Part shown: positions 32,931-44,753 of the stretch, in pieces | How the letters are laid out: each line of letters opens with the position of its first letter | Numbering within the stretch: the stretch's first letter is position 1 | Assembly: GCA_018902385.1 (NCBI GenBank) | Contig: JABSSW010000079.1 | Location: 62,001 to 126,000 of the forward strand | DNA from: Physcia stellaris | Lineage: Eukaryota > Ascomycota > Lecanoromycetes > Caliciales > Physciaceae | Direction: 5' to 3' | Length of the DNA stretch: 64,000 nt | Translations under genes and position numbers: made by a program | The notes under the pieces: generated by a model | What the model was told of the DNA's origin: nothing | Database searches by the model: none | The model's input: only the letters and a program-made list of their open reading frames with translations

Positions 32931-34392
32931 TCAAGCGTGGAGTTGACTCGATGGTTGCCAACTCTGAGGCCACCAGTACACATCCGCGATGGAAAGGTAA
33001 CGTGACAAAACCACTGTCCGAAGAATTATAAGCCACCATGAGTGCGTGCGGGTATTGCACTGCTATTTCCTCTAACATATGATTGCTCTCTTTAATGATT
33101 CACGAACCTACGCCGGGTATGTTCTAGCACTCATCCCGAACAATTGATAGCACAAAGAGTGCTACTCCAACCTGGTCCCTTGCCACTGGCCAGAGTGGTT
33201 ACAGAAGGTTCCTCGCCACGCGCGACGATACGGATTTGCTATCGGAAGAAGCTTCTCCCAGATCTCGTTGCCGCCCATGAGCATTACGCATATATTCACT
33301 TCACGGACCAAAGCCTTCCAGATCTCGCTGTTTTACACATCCAAACCCTCTTAGGTGGGCTGGTTGCACTTGGTAAATATGAATCCGTACCTTGCAGACA
33401 GTTGTGGCGTAACATACAAGCGTCATAAACTTTGCTCGCTAACCTTGTGAGGTACCACACCTTGGCACGAAGCGTGCGATGTCTGCTTTGCTAGAAGCCG
33501 CTGGAACTTAGTATCTTCAGGTACAACCAACGACAGGCATCTGCTCGATAGCATGAGGATGACACCAGAAAGATGAATGGTAATTCCAGGACAGAAGAGA
33601 AGCACAACCGCCACACTGTTATCAATCGTAACTCTTCACGTCTTACCTCTAGCCTTAAAATTGTTGTTGCCGATTGGATCCGGTAGCGCAAAGTCTGTGA
33701 ATTTTCAGAAATCTTATGGATGCTTGGCGCAAAAGTTTTTCGACGACGATTGAATGTCATCATAAAGCCTTGATTACCCTCGCAGTCCGACTTTTGGATT
33801 CTCTAGGCATTTGATATTATTGTGGTCGTGATGAGGCGATGGACTGGAACAAATCGATGCTACGCTCGCTTAATCAGCCAATAGGCGATTACTGCCTTAG
33901 CGTCCTTCATCCTGCAGTTTTCGGTCTCCTTAACAACATCGAGCGTATCCACAAGCTTCACCGAGCATCTAAGTCATCACATCTCTTTTGTGGCGATGGA
34001 AAAGCTTGACTGTTAGCTAGTCCCTCTGGAGCCACTGACACAGCAGGTACCACCAAAGCGTACATCTTGTCTTATTCCCAAGCCCGGCCGAAGGCTGCAT
34101 CATGATGCTCATGTTTGCTTACTTCTCGATACTTCCTTGGCACATACTGGCCATGACACGAACATGGTCGCCCTTGCCTGGTTCCGGCTCCGCTAAGTCG
34201 TCCCTTTCTGTTCATGGTCGCCAACGTTCGTTGCACCTACCCTAGCTCAAGCTGTCATGGAGCTGTCCAGATTTCCACCCTGCTCCGGTCTTCCACTGGA
34301 GCAAAGCCGAAGCTTGTACATATACTCAACGCCCCAGCAGTTTTCCCGTGGCACAGAGCATTATCACCGCAGTAGTACTTTTGCTTTTCGCT
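32931..34392. other. intergenic, 1.5 kb
   Basis: No supported gene between the broken FAD oxidase and the multicopper oxidase. The 3' end should carry the oxidase promoter. Confidence 0.4.
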
Positions 34393-36244
34393 ATGCTTGC
34401 ATTCTCTTTTTTATTGCTAGGTCTCTGCCAGTTGGCGGTGGCCAAAGTCGCATATTATGACTGGAGCATAGATTGGGTGTCTGCTGCTCCAGATGGCTTC
34501 ACCAGGCCAGTCATTGGTATCAACGGCCAATGGCCGCCGCCAGAAGTCCACATTGACAAGGGCGACCGCGTGATCGCTCGAGTCTACAATAACTTGGGCA
34601 ATCAGTCGACAGGTATACATTGGCATGGTATCTATCAGAAGGGCAGTCAAAGTATGGACGGGCCTTCTGGGATCACCCAGTGTCCTATTGCGCCCAACGG
34701 AACCTTTACATACGATTTTGAGGTAAGATCAGTCCCAACAATTGGAACTGAAATGGCTGACGAAAGCAAAGGTCAACCAAGCCGGCACATATTGGTACCA
34801 TTCACACAACCAAGGCCAGTACCCGGATGGACTGCGAGCACCGTTCATTGTCCACGATACTTCTGCACCTTTTGCCGGCCAGTTTGACGAGGAGTTCACT
34901 CTGACTATGACCGACTGGTACCACGACGAAATGCCTGTTCTTCTGCACAAGTATCAATCTACTACAGACAAGTCAACAACGGACAATGGTATTACAGCGC
35001 CAATCCCCGATACCGGGTTACTCAATGACCAGGTGGAGCCCAAAATACACATGAAGCCTGGGAAGACCTACCTTGTGCATATGATATGTCACAGCAACTA
35101 TGCCGGTGTGATGATCTGGTTCGAGGGTCACAATTTTACCGTTGTGGAAGTAGATGGCGTCTACACCGAAGCAGCAGACGTCGGAGCTAAGAATATTCGT
35201 CTCGCGCCTGGACAGCGATGGAGTTTCCTCGTAAAGTCGAAGCCTGACACAAGCGCCAACTACGCAATCTTTGCCACACTCGACGTCAATATGTTGTTCC
35301 CTCCGATAGGTCTTCCTTTCTTCGGGTTCGCTGGTAACATGTCTGCATGGCTGGTGTACGATGAAGCCAAGCCGCTTCCTCCAGTACCGACGTTCTACTC
35401 CTTTGACTTCTTCGATGATTGGACTCTCATTCCCTACGATCGTGAGCCGATCCTTGAGCCCGACCATGTCATCGTGATGGACACTGGGTTCGCCAACATC
35501 AACGGCATCGCCCGATCAGTCATAAACAACGTCACGTATCTCACCCAGAAGGTACCTTCGCTGTACACCGCTGCCACCGTCGGCTCGAATTATTCCTCTA
35601 ACCCAGAAGTCTACGGGCAAGTGAATCCCTTCATCCTCAAGTACGGAGAGAACGTTGAGATCATCGTCAACAACAACCACAACAACCTCCACCCATGGCA
35701 CATACACGGCCACGACTTCCAAGTCATACAGCGCGGCGACCCCAATGTCGGTCCCTTCAGCGGCTACTGGACGAATGTATCGTCAACCCCGCTGAAGCGC
35801 GATACCATCATGGCGAACAAGAACTCCAACGTCGTGGTCCGCTTCACAGCCGACAATCCGGGTGTGTGGGCCTTCCATTGCCATATCGAATGGCACATTG
35901 ACTCCGGGCTCATGGCTACATTGATCGAGGCTCCGGACTACATCAGCAACGATGTCCAGATTTCGGGTAGTCAGATCCAAAATTGCAAGGATTACGGAAT
36001 GGGTTATGAGGGCAATGCGGCGGGTAATACCGAGAATCCACTCGATCTGACGGGGTCGAATAGCCAGGTTCAGCAGTATGCTCAGGGGTGAGTCTTTCAT
36101 TTGGAGTCCGATACCGTGAGGGTGAGATCGCTGACATTGGAATATAGGGCGCTCTACCCACCGGGTCAAGACTTTTACAAGCGCAAGCGATCGGTCCCCG
36201 GCGTCTCGCCTTCGCCTAATCACCCCAGGCGGTTGAAGTGGTGA
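34393..36244 (+). CDS. multicopper oxidase, Fet3/laccase type
   Basis: Exons 34393-34722, 34772-36087 and 36148-36244 join in phase and give 580 residues. The ATG at 34393 starts a signal peptide (MLAFSFLLLGLCQLAVA). All four copper-binding motifs are present: HWHG in STGIHWHGIYQ, HSH in GTYWYHSHNQGQ, HPWHIHGHDFQ, and HCHIEWHIDSGL with the type 1 copper cysteine. DWYHDEMP after the second cupredoxin strand resembles Fet3-type ferroxidases. Unlike plasma-membrane Fet3, there is no C-terminal transmembrane helix; the last exon is short and basic (FYKRKRSVPG). The protein is therefore probably secreted, oxidising Fe(II), phenols or a secondary metabolite. No FTR1-type permease lies beside it. 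Confidence 0.88.
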
Positions 36245-38150
36245 TTTGTGTTTATAGCAGTATCTAATCTCAGTGCGTTGCTCGTCCGATGATTGGCATT
36301 TCTGGGTGTTGGTCTGTTCACTTGTTGCATTTTTCGGCGATTGGGATCTTGGGTTTTTGGTGGTCGGTGTTCTCTCTAGAAAGCGGAGGGGAGTGCTGTA
36401 CATAGCTAGAGCGACGCTGAACTTGGAATCCCCGCTGTTGGGGTGTTAATACTACATGGTTCGAAAAGTCCAACCATTGCTCCCCCGTTCATTGTTCGTC
36501 TCAACCTTGTTTATTCCGTAGGATTCCACTTAATTAGGGAAGTAAGGTGACGATTCGATTCTGTAACATGGGGTCATCGGTTATGCTTTTCTTATCCTGT
36601 GGACCTTCATAACTAGTAGATAGGGAAACGGGGCTGCTGTCAGTTCGTGGGGGTGGTCTGCTACGTCGTACGGTTCCTCTTTCGTCGGTTTGCCACTCTC
36701 GTTATTCAATGTTATTGCGCCCCTCCTTCTCGTTACATCAAGTTGCCGTCTACCGTTTCCCCCCTTAGGGAGGGAGAGGGGGTGGTGATCGGATTGGGGA
36801 GAGGGATGATGGGCTTGGGGAGGCTTGGAAGGGGAGGTTGCGTGATGATTGGTTTCTGGATCGGTTGGGGGTTTGGGTGGCTTCTTTTCCGTTTGATGAG
36901 GGGACGGGGAAGAGCGGGAACGGGGAGGGGAGTGAGGAGTTGGGAAATCATGTGGGGTTTTTTGTCGGCGGGGGAATATTCTTGTGCCGGGTGCCTTTCT
37001 GGGATGTGAGGTTTTGGTGATCGGTATAAAAGGAGATATGCTAGCTCATGGGATAGAGGTGAGCGATTTGGGTGTACTGGGATGAAAATTTAGGAATATA
37101 TTTTGGTTATGGAATTGTGGGCGAGACTAATATCTCGCGGCTTCGAGCAATGGGAACGTATTCCGGTTGATAAAGAAAGGAGCTCGAGATGATGCTATGA
37201 TATCCGAAAGTCAGTCATCTGTGTGGCATAAAAGCCACAAGATCTCAATGGTTCTTCGACGCCACGTAGGGAAATGGGATATCGCTGGGTTGGAGGGTAA
37301 ATTAGAGGGAGGGTTTTACATGTGATTGGGCTAGGGATGACTTTGCTTGGGAGAATACTATTGTAGAGCCGAAAGGAAAAGCATCCTGTATTAGACTCCG
37401 CTGCGAGGAGTGATGTCACCAGATGGGGCAGCCGATACCTATAGTAGATGATAGGATAGGATACTCTAGGGATTTTGACCCACTTTCCTGTAGCCAGTCT
37501 GATATTCGCGTTGCCGATCAACGATGTGCTTTGTGAAGACAGACCTAGGCTGGGGATGTCGAGAATCGAGATCTGGGTTGTTGGGAAACCCTTTTTCTTT
37601 GGATGTCTGGTGCCATTTCGTATTTCTGCGAATATCAATATTGGGATTGGGGACGTCGTCACTTTTTTGAGTAAGTGCGGTCTTTTTGCATGTTCAGGAT
37701 GCTTAAACCCTCCATTTGCTTCAATCACTTCTCAGTGCGATTAGACCGCTGGAAAAGGTAGAAGAGTCAGGGAAGACGTGTATGATGCATTCTCTCTGTG
37801 TACGGGTAGGGAGCTGGCTGTCGTGTTGTATGAGACATAGGTGAGAGGCTCTATATGGGCATCGCAGGAACATATGAGCAGTGATGGCCTTATCAAAATC
37901 AAGAAAGCTACCGTATACTTACTTTAAGTTGGTGATGTATAAACCGCCCATCCCACCGACCTTCTCCTTGTAGTTGCTAGCAAGAACTTTGAAATAGCAG
38001 TAAATATGTACTGCAGATATCAGCTAGGTAGTAATAGCTGCTCCCATACCCATGTCTTTTGAAGACGTCAGGCACTCTCTTTGAGCTTCATCTCCGTGGA
38101 AAGACATACTCGAAATGCTACTCCGTAGCATTTGAGCCGCATATTGCACT
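36245..38150. other. intergenic, 1.9 kb
   Basis: Contains a strongly G-rich plus strand around 36770-36960 and a 177-codon minus frame (37195-37728). Neither shows protein motifs. No gene supported. Confidence 0.4.
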
Positions 38151-39162
38151 TTATCCACAGTCATCGGCATTGTCTGACTGTGTGAGCCTGAAGGTGATCA
38201 TGGGGACTCCCCAAGAGGCCCAAGGCGGCGGTCGCAACGACGGCCTAGCTGCCTCCCACTCGAAGAAGGACTTCTCTTCTGCCCAGATGCTTTCTAAATT
38301 GCGTTTGAGTATTGGGCCAAAAAGCTCGGGCGACCTGTCCAGAAACGAAAGGAGTTTAGGACCATCTTCCCATGTGACACGGTAGTCACTCCATGCACCG
38401 CAAATAGATTCATAGATCATATCCACGAGCATCCCTCGAAGCTCATCTGTAACCCGAGAATACTGGTACAACATATCGTATATCATCAGCCTGTGTTCAC
38501 AGGTAGCAGGTCTGATCTGATCGAACAACGTTTTCAAGCGACTGCAACAGTATCGTCGCAAGGCTGGGATGTCGTATTTGTCGCCTAGCTCATATATGAG
38601 GACATGGAAGTTATACAGGGATAGGTAGCATCTATCGTTCATGCATGAGTGTTCATCTTCTTGAAGATGAGTACACCGGTAAAGCTGATGAGAAGGCTGC
38701 TCCTCTGTGAAAAGAAACGTGCTAGGTTCGTTGGCAGGATACGTCGCCGTGTATATATATGCGATCATGGCTTGGACAAGTACTTCATCCTCTTCGATCA
38801 AATGGATAGTCGCGGTACTCTCCTCCTGTATCAGAGGTCAGAACTCGTAATAGATTTATATTCAGCCAGGCAGTAGGCAAAGAATTCGCAGTAGCCATGT
38901 TGTCTTGACACTACGCTATTTCAGCGACGAGATGATAGACTTACCAGAAAACCCTTTCTGCAAGCGGCCGCGAAGAATCCTGATGATGGACATACAATAG
39001 CGCGGTGTACCTTGAAGCTCGAGTCTCCGCATTTGATCGTAAGGTCGCTGTACTCTTCAGAGCAGTGGAGTCTATGACAGTTCATTAGCTTCGAAAGAAT
39101 CGTGCGAGATTCGGACCCCACTTGGCGATTCCATTTGCCAGAAAGTTAGAGTTGTCTCCCAT
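38151..39162 (-). CDS. BTB/POZ protein 1 of a tandem array
   Basis: Exons 39122-39162 (41 bases), 38945-39071 (127) and 38151-38825 join in phase and give 280 residues. After a short N-terminus comes the BTB core, YSDLTIKCGDSSFKVHRAI and VCPSSGFFAAAC. The third exon has the acidic stretch and MIAYIYTATYP, then a Cys/His insert (CTHLQEDEHSCMNDRC). YELGDKYDIPALRRYCCSRL and a FLDRSPELFGPILK tail follow. BTB domains mediate dimerisation or binding to cullin-3; no second domain is present. This copy has a longer C-terminus (EWEAARPSLRPPPW) than its paralogues. Confidence 0.85.
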
Positions 39163-39786
39163 TTTTTTTTGATGATAATACGACAAGAGCTATGTGTTCC
39201 GGCGTGCCTGCTCAGTCTGGTAGATTTAATGTATTGGAGGTCAGATTAAGGGGGTGACGATGGGAATTTAAACAACGAAGACATCTGCCACGTGAAAGGG
39301 TATCCTCAACATCTCTGATTTATGTGGATTACCCTTCACTAGCATCCTCAACCGCTCGCTCAATAGATGCTCTTTGACCACAGGTAGTCGGCTTCGATAC
39401 TCAACAAACTGTCGTTAAATCCCCTTATGATCCAGATTACTCTGGTCATAAATCACATGCCTCTATTTACCTAATATTCGGAAACTAGCCTCCGTTTGTT
39501 TCAAGCACAGCACGCACTAACATGGATCCACCAAATCGTCGGCCCGAGGTGACAACGAGAAGCCATCAGCAGTTTGTTCGAGCGTATTCTGATAAAATAT
39601 CATTGTACCTGATCTGAGTTTGATCGAGGTGCAGGCTATTGATCCTAGGATCAAGAAGTTTAAGCGAAGATTCAGCACCTTTGGTGTATTTAATCCCCAG
39701 CCAGCAAAAGTAGAGATCTGTTCAGGGGGTTTGTTGAGCGAGCTGTTGAGTCATACCACGCCACACTCCTCATAGGTAGTCTATGG
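39163..39786. other. intergenic within BTB array
   Basis: About 620 bases between BTB gene 1 and the 3' fragment of BTB gene 2. Nothing recognised. Confidence 0.4.
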
Positions 39787-39913
39787 TCAAGTAGCCAAAG
39801 AAGCCAGATAATCCTTAATCAACGGACACCCCCCCAAGTCCCAATCCTGCTCAAGCTCCGACTTGAACCTAAAATACCACGGACGCAGCGGATCCACCAG
39901 ATCCGGAGCCCTA
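39787..39913 (-). pseudogene. BTB/POZ gene 2, 3' fragment
   Basis: A minus-strand frame reads APDLVDPLRPWYFRFKSEL and ends DYLASLAT before a stop at 39787. This matches the C-terminal FLxxxPELxxxLLK region of the other BTB paralogues, which the 5' fragment at 44754-45633 lacks. The fragment directly abuts the left edge of the repeat block at 39915. Counted with the third-exon part beyond the block, the host coding length (455 + 127 bases) is a multiple of three. The two pieces are therefore the same gene split by the insertion. Without the fragment the upstream product would read into element sequence and stop. Confidence 0.75.
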
Positions 39914-39914
39914 A

Positions 39915-40078
39915 GCTAATGCTGCGTACTTCCTTCATTGCTATGTACAAAATCCTTGGTGTTTTGGGCATGGCCGGCCTGTAAACAATGATTTTGCAAA
40001 ACAAAATGACTCTGCAAAATCGATCTCGTTGAACAAAATGATTCAACAAAGCAATTTTCAAAATTTAATTATTTTTTT
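39915..40078. repeat. terminal repeat B2 of the YR retroelement
   Basis: Begins GCTAATGCTGCGTACTTCC and matches 40298-40458 along its length. This outer copy keeps GC-rich stretches (GGCATGGCCGGCC), while the inner copy is strongly A+T-shifted. Confidence 0.75.
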
Positions 40079-40170
40079 GTTTTTGCGATTGAATTTTGAA
40101 ACGAAAAAAAATTTTTCAAAAAAAATGAAAACGTCGAAAAAAATTAAAAACAAAAAATGAATGAACGAAC

Positions 40171-40297
40171 AAAAAAAAAACGAAAAATAAAAAATGAAAT
40201 AAATGAAACATTGATTTTTTATTTAATTAAAAAATCATTTTTTTCAAATTTTTTCATTTCGTCATTTTTGCATTAATATTCATATTTAATTTGAACG
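40171..40297. repeat. repeat A2 of the YR retroelement
   Basis: Matches the right-end repeat at 44629-44753, for example ATTGATTTTTTATTTAATT and TTTCATTTCGTCAT. It lies between B2 and B1, as required for split direct repeats. Confidence 0.75.
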
Positions 40298-40458
40298 AAT
40301 TAATGTTGCGTACTTTTCATTGTTATGTACAAAATTTTTGATATTTTGAACATGATCGATTTGTAAACAATGATTTTGCAAAATAAAATGATTTTGCAAA
40401 ATCAATTTCGTTGAACAAAATGATTCAACAAAACAATTTTTAAAATTTAATTATTTTT
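40298..40458. repeat. repeat B1 of the YR retroelement
   Basis: A+T-shifted counterpart of the outer repeat at 39915-40078. Similarity stops where the element body begins, near 40458. Confidence 0.75.
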
Positions 40459-43400
40459 CACAATTTCAAAACACGTCGAAAAACGACGTCGTCGTCAAAA
40501 AACGAAAAAAAAACAATTTAATCGTTTTGATGATATCGCGATGCGTGAAAAATGTATTTTTGTTGTTTTCGATATACAACAAAAACGTTTCGAATTTTCA
40601 TTTTTTAAAAATTTAATTAAATCGTTAAAAACGTTTGCGTTGCGAATTTCAATTGCAACGTTTCGACAAAAAAAATGATTTGAATAATGATTTTCGAATT
40701 TCAAATTCATAATCGCGTTTTGTAATACGATGATGACGTAATTTGCATTGAAAAATTTTGATTGATCGATTTGAAATAAAAAAAAAACGTTGAAACAAAA
40801 AAACGTTCGAAAAAATTGCGTAATGAAATCAACGCACAAACGATATCGTCGATAATCGCAATAAATATCGAAATTTTTTGCGAAATGAATCGATTTTTCA
40901 AACAAAAAACGTCAAAATGAAATAATTATCGAAAAAAATTATCGAAAAACGAATAACGTTTCATTTGTTGAATTCGAAAATACGATCAACATTTGATCAA
41001 ATAAATTCATTTATACGCAAAAAATTTGCAAAAATCAAACAAAATGCGACGTGCAACGTTGCATTTTTTTTGATACGAATATCGAAAAATTGCAAAATAT
41101 TTAACAAAATATCACGAATAATAATTTTTTTTTCACGTTTTTCGTTTTTTTTATATATACGTTTGATTTCATCGATTTCGCGTTGCAACAAAAATTCGTT
41201 AAAAACGTTAAAATCGAAATATTTTCGATTCACGCAAACAAAACGTAATGTCGTGATGTAAATTTTGATAATTTTCGATTTGAATCGTCGTATGTTCAAC
41301 GAATTCATTCAATCGTCGATAACGAAAATGAAAAAAAAAATGTTTGAATGTCATCAAATGCGCAAAATTTCACGTATGATTTGATTACGAAATTGTATGT
41401 TTTGCGAATATTCGAAATCAAATTTCATTACAAAAAGATGTTGTTATTTTGTTCAACGAGATTTGAACGTATCAATATTTTGAAACATCGTCGTTGAATG
41501 CAAAATTTAAATCGAAAATTGATCATGACGAATTTGCAATTATAAATATTCGTCAACGATTTTATCGTGTTCATCACGTGAAAATAAATCAATCAAATGA
41601 TTGAATTTCGAATTTAGTCATTTCATTTCGACAATAATATCGTGAAAAACAAACAACATAACGACGTTTCGAAACGACGTCATTGTCGAATCGTGTATCG
41701 TGTTTTTGATAAATTCAAAACAAACGATTTGATTATCGCAATGAATGATAATTTTGTTATTTTCGAAATGAAATAATCATTGACGCAAAATTTTCAACAC
41801 GATTCGCATTTTTTTGATTTGAATATCGAACATGCGATTACGATAACGAATTGAATATCGTAAATTGAATTTTTCGAAAGATTTATTTTGACGATTTCGA
41901 AATCAGAAATTTTTTATGTTTCAATTGTTTGAAACATTTGTTCAAATATAATTCGAAAATCGAAACGAAATCGTTCGCAAAATTTTAACGTCGTTTTATT
42001 AAAATAAAAACGTTTGTCATCATTGCAAATTCAAACGTATTGTTTCGATAATTTTGCAAAATTTGTTGACGTTTCGAATTCGATTTCGAACGATATAAAA
42101 TGAAATGAAAAAAAAACGTTTCAAAATGACGATTTTCGTGCAAAATGACAAAAAATTCACGAAAAAATCGATTTGACGATACGTTAAAAATTTTTTGATA
42201 AAAATTTCGTTAACAAATTTCATTGTTTTCGTCAATTTTGTTGAAAAAAATTTGATTTTCATGATTTCGTTATCGAATTCGATGTTTAAAAATTCGAATT
42301 TCGTATCAAATTTTTTTTTTTCGTTTGTTTCGAAATCGAAATTTTTACAAATATTTTGTCACATTTTTTTAAATGATTTCGAATTCGTGAAAAATTTCAT
42401 AATAATCAAAAAATCGTTTAAATAATGAAAAATTATGCGAAATTCGCAAATTTCGATCAAAATTTAATGCAACGTTTTAACAAATAAATCGAATAAAAAA
42501 ACAATACGTAAATCGAACGATAAAAACAATTTCATATAATACATTTTCATTCATTTGAAATCGAATAATCAACGATTCAAAAAAATCATCGAAACGTATT
42601 TGAACGCATTGACGAATTTTTTTGAACATAACAATATCACGTTTTTGAAATATGAATATCGCAATGATTTTATCGAACGTGACGTATTTCAAAATTTTTG
42701 CATTTTCAATGATATTTTCATTGATTAAATCATTTTTGAAATACGAAAATCGTGAATACGTTTTCATTCGTCGTCGTGTTTGAATATCAAATCTAAAAAT
42801 GAACAAAAATGTGAAAAAAAAAACATTTTTGACATTCGTTGAACAATTCGTTGCTTGTTGAAATCGACAATGAATATATTTGAAATTTCGTTGATCGAAC
42901 GATGATTGATAAAAACGAAAAATTTTTTGTTTTCGATATATTCGACGTTCGCGTTTCGTTTAATAATGTTAAACAATTTCGAAACAAAATGTTGATCGAA
43001 ATGTTTGAACAAATAAAATTTTCATGTTTTGATTTTCAATGACATTTTGATTTCAAAATCGAAAAAATTGTCGAAAACGACGTTATATAAAAGTTTTTCG
43101 ACGATCATTCGATTGACGTCGACATGATCATTTTTGAAAAATAAAAAAAAAAAAAAAAAAATCAAAATTTAAAAAAGCATCGATCAATCATTTGACGATT
43201 TTGATATCGAAACATTCGAATTTGTTATAATTTGATTATTGACATTTAATGCAAACATGTTTTTATTTGCAAAATTCAAATTCGTAACGATTGTTGTTAT
43301 TGAACGCGTGACAAATTTCGTTATTAATTATTAAACGATCGAATTTTTTTTTGATCGTGCGTGAAATGAAAAACGATTGTGAATTCGTCGATTTTTGATT

Positions 43401-44628
43401 GAATTCGATGACGACGATATTTTTGAACATTTATTCGACAATATCATGTTTGATAATTTAATTGATTGCGATATTTTAATCAATACGTATAATTCGAATT
43501 AAATTTTTTTTATGTCAAATCAAAATCGATAATCACGTTTTGTAATTGTATGTTTTCAAAATGCGAAAACGATATTGATTTATAACGTAAATCAATTCGT
43601 ATCGTATGTTCGAATGAACGAAATCGAACACGATATTGCAATACATTTTCAATGACGTCAACAAAAATGAAAAATTTTTAAAAATTTTTGCACGAAAATC
43701 GACAAAAACATTAAACGTTAATTAAAAAAAAATTTCGAAATTTTTTTGAATTTCAACATGTCGTTATACACGTTTTTGAACAAACGTAACGACACGTTAA
43801 AATATTTTTTTTCAATTTTCGAATGATCGAAATTGTTGTTCAACAAAAAATTCGTACGAATTTTCGTCGTGAACGCAAAAATGAAAATTTAAAAATTCGA
43901 TAAATTAAAATATGAATTGATCAAATCGTGCGTAAAAAACACGTTTTGAAAATAAAAATTTTGAAAATCGAACGCAAAAAACACGACGAACAAAAAATAA
44001 AAAAATATAAAAAAAAAACAATATACGTTGAATAACGAAATTGATGTTCAATTGTTTTTTCATTTTTTTGATTTTCAATTGACGACGAAAATCAACATGA
44101 TATTTTTTTAAATTTTGAATTTTTGTCGTTTTCGAACGTGATCGTCGAATTTGAAATTGATCGAATGCGTCGTTGTCGTTTACGTCGATGAATTCGAAAT
44201 CGTCGTGAACGTCGAAATCGTCGAAATTTTCGATTTGATTTTCGAAATATTCAAATGAAAAAAAAATTTTGCGACGAAAATTGACGAATTTTTGAAAAAA
44301 CGAACGTTTCGAAATGAAATGAAAACGTGTATTTTTGTCAATTCGAATACGATTTTTATTTCGAATGTGATTCGTTTGCGAACAATTTGTTTGAATTTAA
44401 ATCATCGTTGTCATTGACTTTTTTGATGACAACGACATTGTTTTTGTTTGAAACGAAATTGAATTTGATGTTCATATTGCGACGACGAAAAAACAATGAA
44501 ATTGAATTTTAATTATGTCGAACGAAATGTTACATCAAAAAATGTGCGAAAATCGAAAAATTGAAATATATTATATCAAAAATTGATGTAAAAATTTTTA
44601 CAATTGACTTTTGCAAGTATTTGCAAAA

Positions 44629-44753
44629 GAAAAAACGAAAAATGGGAAATGAAATGAATGAGGCATTGATTTTTTATTTAATTAGAAAATCAGCCTTTTC
44701 AAGTTTTTTTCATTTCGTCATCCCTGCATTAGCATCCATGTCTAGCCTGGACG
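44629..44753. repeat. repeat A1 (outer right end) of the YR retroelement
   Basis: Counterpart of 40171-40297, less mutated, ending CATTAGCATCCATGTCTAGC then CTGGACG at the junction with the BTB gene. Confidence 0.75.

Larger units (their letters stand above)
39915..44753 (-). mobile_element. Ngaro/PAT-type tyrosine-recombinase retrotransposon fossil, RIP-degraded
   Basis: A 4839-base element, extremely A+T-rich, in minus orientation and broken throughout by dozens of stops, as expected after RIP. Parts in element order: an end repeat A1 (44629-44753); a body with a reverse-transcriptase-like section (about 42.3-43.0 kb, residual KYVTFD) and a following RT/RNase H-proximal section (about 42.0-42.3 kb); a tyrosine-recombinase-like section (about 40.5-41.3 kb); then B1 (40298-40458), A2 (40171-40297) and B2 (39915-40078). 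A2 repeats A1, and B2 repeats B1. This split-direct-repeat layout and the lack of a target duplication define the Ngaro/PAT class, related to DIRS. The outer edges are much less mutated than the interior. No capsid-like part was identified. Confidence 0.7.

Noticed and set aside
36770-36960. G-quadruplex-type regulatory element
   Set aside because: The plus strand is very G-rich, but without gene context or conservation I cannot support a function.
37195-37728. 177-codon minus-strand gene
   Set aside because: No motif, signal peptide or start context. The composition looks like translated non-coding sequence between the multicopper oxidase and the BTB array.
40495-44512. Host genes in the A+T-rich block
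   Set aside because: The open frames here are remnants or chance frames of a RIP-degraded retroelement, with biased Phe/Ile/Lys/Asn composition, and should not be annotated as genes.
39915-44753. LTR retrotransposon or plain tandem duplication
   Set aside because: The repeats are not two full-length direct LTRs. They are split as A1 ... B1-A2-B2, there is no target duplication, and a tyrosine-recombinase-like section is present.
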